This document shows, piece by piece, positions 7,803 through 12,954 of a stretch of 12,954 nt of DNA; position 1 is the first letter of the stretch, and each line of letters starts with the position of its first letter. Source of the DNA: DAOMOD01 sp964526035 (GTDB taxonomy: Bacteria; Pseudomonadota; Gammaproteobacteria; Xanthomonadales; BPKI01). The translations under genes and the position numbers were made by a program. Where the stretch lies: assembly GCA_964526035.1 (NCBI GenBank), contig CAZGKE010000101.1, positions 1 to 12,954 on the forward strand, in the 5' to 3' direction. The notes beneath the pieces are model-generated. The model was not told the origin of the DNA and ran no database searches. It worked only from the letters and a program-made list of their open reading frames with translations.

Positions 7803-9686
7803 ATGTCCGACTGGTCCATCGAGCACGCACGCCGCACCTTCTCCCTTCCGCACTGGAGCGAGGGCTATGTCGACGTGGATGCCACAGGCCGTCTGACCGT
7901 GCGCCCGCGCGCTGCCGGCGGCCCCGCCATCGCGCTTGAGGAAGTGATCGACCAGGCGACCGACGAGGGCCTGAAACTGCCCATCCTGGTGCGCTTCGTC
8001 GACATTCTCGCCGACCGCCTGCAGCGGATGCAGGCCGCCTTTGGGCGCACCATGGACGATCTCGGCTACCGCGGCGGATACACCGCGGTGTACCCGATCA
8101 AGGTCAACCAGCACCGCAGCGTCACCGGTGAGCTGGTGGCGCGCGGCGACTCCGGATTCGGCCTCGAGGCCGGCTCCAAGCCGGAGCTCATGGCTGCACT
8201 GGCGCTGTCGCGCGGCGGCACCATCGTCTGCAACGGCTACAAGGACCGCGAGTACATCCGCCTGGCGCTGATCGGTCGCAAGCTCGGCCTCGATACCTAT
8301 ATCGTCATCGAGAAGCCCAGCGAGCTGGCGCTGGTGGTGGAGGAGGCGCGCGAGATCGGCGTCGAGCCGCTGCTCGGCGTGCGCATGCGCCTGACCTCCA
8401 TCGGCGCCGGCAAATGGCAGAACACCGGCGGCGACAAGGCGAAGTTCGGCCTCAACCCGCGGCAGCTTCTCAACCTCATCGACGGCCTCGACAAGGCGGG
8501 CCTGAAGCCCGCGCTGAAGCTGCTGCACTTCCACATGGGCTCGCAGATCTCCAACGTGCGCGACATCGCCGGCGGCGTGCGCGAGGCGGTGCGCTTTTTC
8601 ATCGAGCTGAGCCGCATGGGCGTCGAGATCGGCGTGATGGACGTCGGCGGCGGCCTGGGCGTCGACTACGAAGGCACCCGCTCGCGCAGCTTCTGCTCGA
8701 TCAACTACGGCCTCGACCAGTACGCCGCCACCATCGTCCAGCCGATCGCCGAGGCCTGCGCCGAGCACGGCCTGCCGGAACCACGCGTGGTCACCGAGGC
8801 CGGCCGCGCCATGACCGCACACCATGCGGTGCTGGTGGCCAACGTCAGTGAGGTCGAAAGCGCGCCCGAGGGCGCCGACGTGGCGCCATTGCCCGAGGAG
8901 AACGCCGCGCTGCGCCACCTGCGCGAGATTCTGGAGCAGGTTGGCCAGCGCCCGCCGCTGGAGCTCTACCACGAGGCCCAGCACTTCCTTTCCGAGGGCC
9001 AGAGCCTGTTCGCTCTGGGCGCGCTCAGCCTGACCGAACGCGCCGCACTGGACGACATCTACTACCGCATCCTCAACCAGGTGCGCACGCGGCTCAAGCC
9101 CGACGAACGGGCCCACCGGCAGGCACTGGACGAGCTCAACGACAAGCTGGTCGACAAGTACTTCGTCAACTTCTCGGTGTTCCAGTCGGTGCCCGACATC
9201 TGGGCCATCGACCAGGTGTTTCCGATCGTGCCGATCAACGGCCTCGACCGCAGGCCTGAAAGGCACGGCGTCATCGCCGACCTCACCTGCGACTCCGACG
9301 GCCGCATCGACCACTACGTCGATTCCGAAGGCGTCGACACCAGCCTGCCGCTGCACGCACTGCAGCCCGGCAAGCCGTATCGCCTGGGCATCTTCATGGT
9401 CGGCGCCTACCAGGAAACCCTGGGCGACATCCACAACCTGTTCGGCGACACCGACGCGGTGGACGTCCGCCTGGTCGACGGCGCCTGGAAGCTCGAACAC
9501 CCGCGCCGCGGCGACACCACTGATCGCATGCTCGGCTATGTCGGCTACGACGTGCAGCAGCTCAGGCTGGCCTACGCCAAGCGCATCCAGTCCGCCGGAC
9601 TGCCCGAGGCCGAAGCGCAGCGACTGCGCGCGGCGCTGGAAGCGGGGTTGACCGGCTATACCTATCTGGACGAGGTTCGCGTTTGA
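7803..9686 (+). CDS. speA: Biosynthetic arginine decarboxylase
   Basis: SpeA is a pyridoxal-phosphate enzyme that converts arginine to agmatine and CO2, the first step of the arginine route to putrescine and spermidine. The 627-residue protein is near the family length. K100 in YPIKVNQH is the Schiff-base lysine. The glycine loop DVGGGLG at 280-286 belongs to the alanine-racemase-like barrel. DLTCDSDG places the conserved active-site cysteine at C496. The helical insertion and C-terminal regions typical of SpeA are present. The start at 7803 is chosen because the conserved sequence begins there and the predicted promoter leaves only a 24-base leader; the in-frame ATG at 7728 is upstream of that promoter. 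There is no visible Shine-Dalgarno before the ATG, where the sequence is pyrimidine-rich. speA is divergent from speE and converges on rhlB. The enzymes turning agmatine into putrescine are not in the window. Confidence 0.97.
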   Translation: MSDWSIEHARRTFSLPHWSEGYVDVDATGRLTVRPRAAGGPAIALEEVIDQATDEGLKLPILVRFVDILADRLQRMQAAFGRTMDDLGYRGGYTAVYPIKVNQHRSVTGELVARGDSGFGLEAGSKPELMAALALSRGGTIVCNGYKDREYIRLALIGRKLGLDTYIVIEKPSELALVVEEAREIGVEPLLGVRMRLTSIGAGKWQNTGGDKAKFGLNPRQLLNLIDGLDKAGLKPALKLLHFHMGSQISNVRDIAGGVREAVRFFIELSRMGVEIGVMDVGGGLGVDYEGTRSRSFCSINYGLDQYAATIVQPIAEACAEHGLPEPRVVTEAGRAMTAHHAVLVANVSEVESAPEGADVAPLPEENAALRHLREILEQVGQRPPLELYHEAQHFLSEGQSLFALGALSLTERAALDDIYYRILNQVRTRLKPDERAHRQALDELNDKLVDKYFVNFSVFQSVPDIWAIDQVFPIVPINGLDRRPERHGVIADLTCDSDGRIDHYVDSEGVDTSLPLHALQPGKPYRLGIFMVGAYQETLGDIHNLFGDTDAVDVRLVDGAWKLEHPRRGDTTDRMLGYVGYDVQQLRLAYAKRIQSAGLPEAEAQRLRAALEAGLTGYTYLDEVRV

Positions 9687-9696
9687 CGGAGCGCCC

Positions 9697-9830
9697 CCAT
9701 CCCAACCTTCCCCCGCACGCCGAGGAAGGAGCCAGGATTCGGCGGGCGGGGGAAGGAGTCAGGATTTGGCTGGCGGGGAAGGCGTCAGGTTTCGGGCAGG
9801 CGGGGAAAGGCGCCAGGATCGGCGGGCTAC
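9697..9830. repeat. Composite repeat element, copy 2, between speA and rhlB
   Basis: The 20-bp opening block (9697-9716) matches 3626-3645 at 19 of 20 bases. The palindrome after it is damaged: the right half reads CCGAGGAAGG instead of CGGGGGAAGG. Four degenerate units follow, anchored at 9730, 9757, 9783 and 9811 (spacings 27, 26, 28), sharing the GGAAGG...CAGG core. The array ends at the rhlB stop codon and fills nearly the whole 143-bp gap between the convergent genes. It may act as a transcription stop, but no T-run is seen. Confidence 0.75.
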
Positions 9831-11311
9831 TACTCGGCCGGCCCGGCTGCGCCACCCGAGGGTCCGGCGGGACTGCCCCCGGTACTGCGTCGACGCCGGC
9901 GACGACGTTTGCGCTCCGTCGCGTCTCCGCCGGCAGCGGACTCCGCCTGCGGTGCGGTGGTCGGTTTCGGTGCCGCGGCCGGCGCCCCGATCGCACGCTC
10001 CACTTCGCGGCGGCGGTGGCGTGTCCGCGGCGGTCGCGGCTCGGTCGGCGCGCCCTGGGTCGGAATGCCCTGCTTCTCCTCGTCCTCGTCCACTTCGCCA
10101 AGGCGCGGCGCATTGCCGGGCCGCACCCTTTGTGGTGGCGGCAGCAGCAGTTCGGGGTCGATGTGCTGCACCGGAATCTTCATGCCGATGTAGGACTCGA
10201 TGTCGGGCAGGCTCATGGCATACAGGTCACAGGCAAAGCTGATCGCGTCGCCCTCGGCGCCGAGGCGCGCGGTACGGCCGATGCGGTGCACGTAGTCCTC
10301 GCCGTCCTGCGGCAGGTCATAGTTGAAGACGTGACTGACGTCGGCCACGTGCAGGCCGCGGGCGGCAACATCGGTCGCCACCAACAGCTCGATGTCGCCG
10401 CGGTGGAAGCGAGCGAGCAGGCTCTGGCGTTTGCGCTGCGGCACATCACCGGACAACACCGCGACCGCGTAGCCGGCGCGTTCCAGGCTGCGCGCCACGC
10501 GCTCGGCGGTGGCCTTGGTGTTGATGAACAGCATGCTGCGCGTCGGGTCCATGCGCGCCAGCACGCCGAGCAAAAGGCGCATCTTCTCTTCCTTGGACGG
10601 GAAGTAGACCACCTGGCGAACGCGGTCAGCGGTGATCGAATCGGTCTCCACCACCAGCTTTTCCGGATTGTTCATGTGCTCGTAGGCAAGCTCCATGACC
10701 CGGTAGCTCAGGGTGGCGGAATAAAGCATCGACTGGCGCGTTTCGCGCGGGGCCATGCGTCTGAGCAGGAAGCGGATGTCCTTGATGAAGCCGAGGTCGA
10801 ACATGCGGTCGGCTTCGTCGATGACCGCAATCTCGGCGGCATGCAGGCTGACGGCGCGCTGCTTCACGTAATCGATCAAACGGCCCGGCGTGGCAATGAT
10901 CACGTCGCAGCCGGCGCGCAGCATGTCACGCTGCTTGTCGTAGTCGACACCGCCGTAGATCAGCGCAAAACGCAGGCCGGTGTGGCGGCCGATGGCGTCG
11001 GCGTCCTTCATGATCTGGATTGCCAGTTCGCGCGTCGGCGCCATGATCACCGCACGCGGGTTGTGGTCCTTGCGATCGGCCAGCGCTGCGCGGGTCAGCA
11101 GGCGCTGCATCACGGCCACCAGGAACGCCGCCGTCTTGCCGGTGCCGGTCTGCGCCTGGCCGGCCACGTCACGGTCCTGCAGCGCGATGGGCAGGGTCAG
11201 CGCCTGGATCGGTGTGCAGCGGGTGAAGCCGGTGTCGGCAAGCCCTGCCTGCAGACTGGGGTGGAGGTCGAAGTTTTCGAAGAAGACGTCGGTAAGAACT
11301 TGCTGGCTCAT
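9830..11311 (-). CDS. rhlB: ATP-dependent RNA helicase RhlB (DEAD-box)
   Basis: RhlB unwinds structured RNA and, in E. coli, is the helicase of the RNase E degradosome. The 493-residue protein has every DEAD-box motif in order: Q motif FTRCTPIQ (29-36), AQTGTGKT (53-60), PTRELA (92-97), TPGR (141-144), DEAD (165-168), SAT (198-200), ATDVAARGLH (312-321) and HRIGRTAR (342-349). It is longer than the roughly 420-residue E. coli protein because of a disordered, Pro/Ala/Arg-rich tail from about 400, ending in an Arg run (467-475) and a Gly/Ala/Pro-rich end. Such tails occur in xanthomonad RhlB and probably bind RNA or partners. The start at 11309-11311 matches the family's beginning (LTDVFFENFDLHP), although no Shine-Dalgarno is visible. 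It is divergent from trxA-rho, the standard gammaproteobacterial order, which supports the name over RhlE. Confidence 0.95.
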   Translation of the reverse strand: MSQQVLTDVFFENFDLHPSLQAGLADTGFTRCTPIQALTLPIALQDRDVAGQAQTGTGKTAAFLVAVMQRLLTRAALADRKDHNPRAVIMAPTRELAIQIMKDADAIGRHTGLRFALIYGGVDYDKQRDMLRAGCDVIIATPGRLIDYVKQRAVSLHAAEIAVIDEADRMFDLGFIKDIRFLLRRMAPRETRQSMLYSATLSYRVMELAYEHMNNPEKLVVETDSITADRVRQVVYFPSKEEKMRLLLGVLARMDPTRSMLFINTKATAERVARSLERAGYAVAVLSGDVPQRKRQSLLARFHRGDIELLVATDVAARGLHVADVSHVFNYDLPQDGEDYVHRIGRTARLGAEGDAISFACDLYAMSLPDIESYIGMKIPVQHIDPELLLPPPQRVRPGNAPRLGEVDEDEEKQGIPTQGAPTEPRPPRTRHRRREVERAIGAPAAAPKPTTAPQAESAAGGDATERKRRRRRRRSTGGSPAGPSGGAAGPAE

Positions 11312-11418
11312 GAACGCGTGCGCTGGCTGGCCCGGTCAGATGCCTTGCAATGGCGCATCCGATGGGCTGAAATGGAAAGCATATGCGCACCATGCATCGA
11401 GGACCGGTGCAACGCGCA

Positions 11419-11468
11419 ATCCGCTCAGTGTAGCGGATCGGCACCCTCACCGCCGCAGGTCCTGCGGC
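11419..11468 (+). promoter_or_regulatory. Two hairpins upstream of trxA
   Basis: ATCCGCT (11419-11425) pairs with AGCGGAT (11432-11438) around a 6-base loop, and GCCGCAG (11452-11458) pairs with CTGCGGC (11462-11468) around a 3-base loop. The second ends 12 bases before the trxA ribosome site and would lie in its leader if transcription starts upstream of it. No strong promoter box could be placed for trxA or rhlB in this 179-bp gap. Role unknown. Confidence 0.35.
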
Positions 11469-11480
11469 TGTCCCCTCCCC

Positions 11481-11486
11481 GGAGAA
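11481..11486 (+). promoter_or_regulatory. Shine-Dalgarno site fixing a GTG start for trxA
   Basis: GGAGAA ends four bases before the GTG at 11491. No ATG at a plausible place precedes the conserved part of thioredoxin, so this site supports initiation at GTG. Confidence 0.65.
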
Positions 11487-11490
11487 TCCA

Positions 11491-11820
11491 GTGAACGAAC
11501 ACATCCACGAAGTCAGCGACGCGGAATTCGAGACCCAGGTGCTGAACGCCGACGGCCCGGTGCTGGTCGACTTCTGGGCCGAGTGGTGCGGCCCATGCAA
11601 GATGATCGCACCGCTGATCGACGAGGCTGCATCGTCCTACGCAGGCAAGCTTAAAGTGGCCAAGGTCAACATCGACCACAACCAGCAGACGCCGCGCAGC
11701 TACGGCATCCGCGGCATTCCCACGCTGATGATCTTCAAGGATGGCAAGGTCCAGGACACCCAGGTGGGTGCCGTCAACAAGGGACAGCTCACCCAGCTGA
11801 TCGAGCGCCACGTCGGCTGA
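11491..11820 (+). CDS. trxA: Thioredoxin 1
   Basis: This is the cytoplasmic dithiol-disulfide oxidoreductase, reduced by thioredoxin reductase, that serves ribonucleotide reductase, peroxiredoxins and other targets. The 109-residue length matches the E. coli protein (108 plus Met). The redox motif WCGPC lies at 32-36 (C33, C36), the buried acid is D27 in VDFWAEW, the helper lysine is K58, and the cis-proline is P77 in GIPTL. The start codon is GTG, supported by the upstream GGAGAA. The gene heads a trxA-rho pair with a 127-bp gap holding a strong hairpin, and is divergent from rhlB. The protein looks complete and has no odd residues. Confidence 0.97.
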   Translation: MNEHIHEVSDAEFETQVLNADGPVLVDFWAEWCGPCKMIAPLIDEAASSYAGKLKVAKVNIDHNQQTPRSYGIRGIPTLMIFKDGKVQDTQVGAVNKGQLTQLIERHVG

Positions 11821-11847
11821 GGCCGGGTTCCGGACAGCATTCCGCCT

Positions 11848-11874
11848 TGCGGCGCGGCTTTACTCCGCGCCGCA
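11848..11874 (+). other. Strong GC hairpin between trxA and rho
   Basis: TGCGGCGCGG (11848-11857) pairs perfectly with CCGCGCCGCA (11865-11874) around a 7-base loop. No T-run follows, so it is not a standard intrinsic terminator. It could stabilise the 3' end of trxA mRNA, pause polymerase, or take part in control of rho, whose message is known to be autoregulated by attenuation in E. coli. Confidence 0.55.
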
Positions 11875-11888
11875 GCCAGTGCTAGCCT
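11859..11888 (+). promoter_or_regulatory. Possible rho promoter with extended -10
   Basis: TTTACT (11859-11864; four of six to -35) is followed after 18 bases by TAGCCT (11883-11888; three of six), which is preceded by TG at 11880-11881 as in extended -10 promoters. Transcription would start near 11895, giving a leader of about 53 bases. The -35 overlaps the loop of the hairpin. The support is modest. Confidence 0.3.
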
Positions 11889-11947
11889 AGCGCTGGCAAG
11901 TCTGCCGGGGCGTATCCGCCCCCACCCCCCAAAGGTTTTCCCGATCT

Positions 11948-12954
11948 ATGTCCAGGCGACGCCGTGACCCTTCGGCCGTGCCGCCCGACTCCGCCGACTA
12001 CGAGGCGGAGGAGAGCGTAGCGCACGATCCCAATCGAAAGACCGTCCACCTGACCGAGCTCAAGCGCATGCCTGCGCACGAGCTGCTGAAGGCGGCCGAA
12101 GAACTTGGCGTGACCGAGGGCGTGGCACGATCTCGCCGCCAGGACGTGGTGTTCGCCATCCTCAAGGGCCACGCCAAGGCGGGCGGCGCCATCTACGGAG
12201 AAGGCGTGCTGGAGATCCTGCAGGACGGCTTCGGCTTCCTGCGCGGCGCCGAGGCGTCGTACCTGGCCGGACCCGACGACGTCTACATCAGCCCCAGCCA
12301 GATCCGCCGCTTCAATCTGCGTACCGGCGACTACATCACCGGCACCATCCGTCCGCCCAAGGATGGCGAGCGCTACTTCGCCCTGCTCAAGGTCGACCAC
12401 ATCAACGAGGAGCCGCCTGAGGCCTCGAAGAACAAGGTCCTGTTCGAGAACCTGACGCCACTGTTTCCGCGCAAACGCTTCGTGCTGGAGCGCGGCAACG
12501 GGTCCACCGAAGACATCACCGGACGCATCCTCGATCTCGTCGCCCCCATCGGCAAGGGCCAGCGCGGTCTCATCGTCTCGCCGCCCAAGGCCGGCAAGAC
12601 GATGATGATGCAGAGCGTGGCGCAGGCCATTCTCGGCAACCACCCCGACGTACACATGATCATCCTGCTGATCGACGAGCGGCCCGAAGAGGTCACCGAG
12701 ATGCAGCGCGGGGTGCGCGCCGAAGTGATCAGCTCCACCTTCGACGAGCCGGCGGCGCGCCACGTTCAGGTCGCCGAAATGGTGATCGAACGCGCCAAGC
12801 GCCTGGTCGAACACAAGCGCGATGTGGTCATCCTGCTCGATTCCATCACTCGCCTGGGTCGCGCCTACAACACCGTGGTGCCAAGCTCGGGCAAGGTGCT
12901 GACCGGCGGTGTGGACGCCAACGCGCTGCAGCGCCCCAAGCGCTTCTTCGGCGC
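11948..12954 (+). CDS. rho: Transcription termination factor Rho (3' end outside window)
   Basis: Rho is the hexameric RNA-dependent ATPase that ends transcription at Rho-dependent sites. The window holds 335 codons and ends inside the ATPase domain at KRFFG. The N-terminal domain spans about 34-75 (HLTELK onward), the RNA-binding cold-shock-like domain carries DGFGFLR at 93-99 and YLAGPDDVYISPSQIRRFN at 105-123, the Walker A motif is PPKAGKT at 212-218, Walker B is VILLDS at 294-299, and the Q-loop region is VPSSGKVLTGG at 311-321. Compared with E. coli Rho there are about 32 extra N-terminal residues, first basic (SRRRRD) and then acidic. The ATG at 11948 is the only start in this frame before the conserved region; AAAGG lies 12 bases upstream, a long spacing. 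trxA precedes it as in other gammaproteobacteria. Confidence 0.97.
   Translation, partial: MSRRRRDPSAVPPDSADYEAEESVAHDPNRKTVHLTELKRMPAHELLKAAEELGVTEGVARSRRQDVVFAILKGHAKAGGAIYGEGVLEILQDGFGFLRGAEASYLAGPDDVYISPSQIRRFNLRTGDYITGTIRPPKDGERYFALLKVDHINEEPPEASKNKVLFENLTPLFPRKRFVLERGNGSTEDITGRILDLVAPIGKGQRGLIVSPPKAGKTMMMQSVAQAILGNHPDVHMIILLIDERPEEVTEMQRGVRAEVISSTFDEPAARHVQVAEMVIERAKRLVEHKRDVVILLDSITRLGRAYNTVVPSSGKVLTGGVDANALQRPKRFFG

Noticed and set aside
6614..7837. 407-codon open frame overlapping speE in another frame
   Set aside because: Arg/Pro/Ala-rich shadow frame over speE, extending into both neighbouring genes. speE explains the coding signal.
7704..9500. 598-codon open frame antisense to speA
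   Set aside because: Shadow of speA, which has all family motifs. The antisense protein is His/Asp/Val/Ala-rich with no recognisable motif.
9724..9830. CRISPR-like array (units of about 27 bp)
   Set aside because: The units abut directly with no unique spacers, vary between copies, and no cas genes are present. This is a tandem repeat.
9683..11494. 603-codon open frame antisense to rhlB
   Set aside because: Mirror of the rhlB coding frame, with its first part made of the 27-bp repeat. No domain is recognisable.
11848..11874. Intrinsic terminator after trxA
   Set aside because: The stem is strong but no T-run follows. It is kept as a hairpin of unknown role.

Overview
The window is a high-GC chromosomal segment from a gammaproteobacterium, most likely of the order Xanthomonadales (Lysobacterales). 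Three things point there: the rhlB | trxA-rho gene order, a RhlB with a long basic xanthomonad-type tail, and the dispersed GTAG-headed REP elements, heptanucleotide arrays and tandem repeats in and between genes. The family-level placement is inference. Genus and species cannot be given from the sequence alone.

Layout. Positions 1-132 hold an inverted repeat and a weak hairpin. On the minus strand, a small unknown membrane protein (133-696) lies 33 bp downstream of aceE (730-3447), the homodimeric-type pyruvate dehydrogenase E1. The 380-bp gap between aceE and the next gene carries a palindrome plus four degenerate 27-bp tandem repeats. A plus-strand molybdopterin oxidoreductase (3828-6671) follows. 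It resembles the catalytic subunit SoeA of cytoplasmic sulfite dehydrogenase, but has no electron-transfer or membrane-anchor partner genes beside it. A REP cluster separates it from the convergent speE (6838-7692, minus). speE is divergent from speA (7803-9686, plus), and the two share a compact 110-bp promoter region with mirrored TACAAT -10 boxes. speA converges on rhlB (9830-11311, minus) across a second copy of the 27-bp repeat element. rhlB is divergent from trxA (11491-11820, plus), which is followed by rho (11948 to the window end, truncated at the 3' side).

How the genes work together. speA and speE form the arginine-to-spermidine route, with the agmatine-to-putrescine steps encoded elsewhere. 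rhlB and rho belong to RNA turnover and transcription termination, and trxA supplies reducing power. aceE feeds acetyl-CoA production, but its E2 and E3 partners are not in the window. The SoeA-like enzyme is the main accessory-looking gene.

The window is mostly core metabolism and information processing. I see no defence system, prophage, insertion sequence, CRISPR array, tRNA or rRNA. The least explained material is the set of small repeat families (a 27-bp composite element, 7-bp arrays and REP-like palindromes), one of which sits inside the aceE coding sequence, and the orphan molybdoenzyme.
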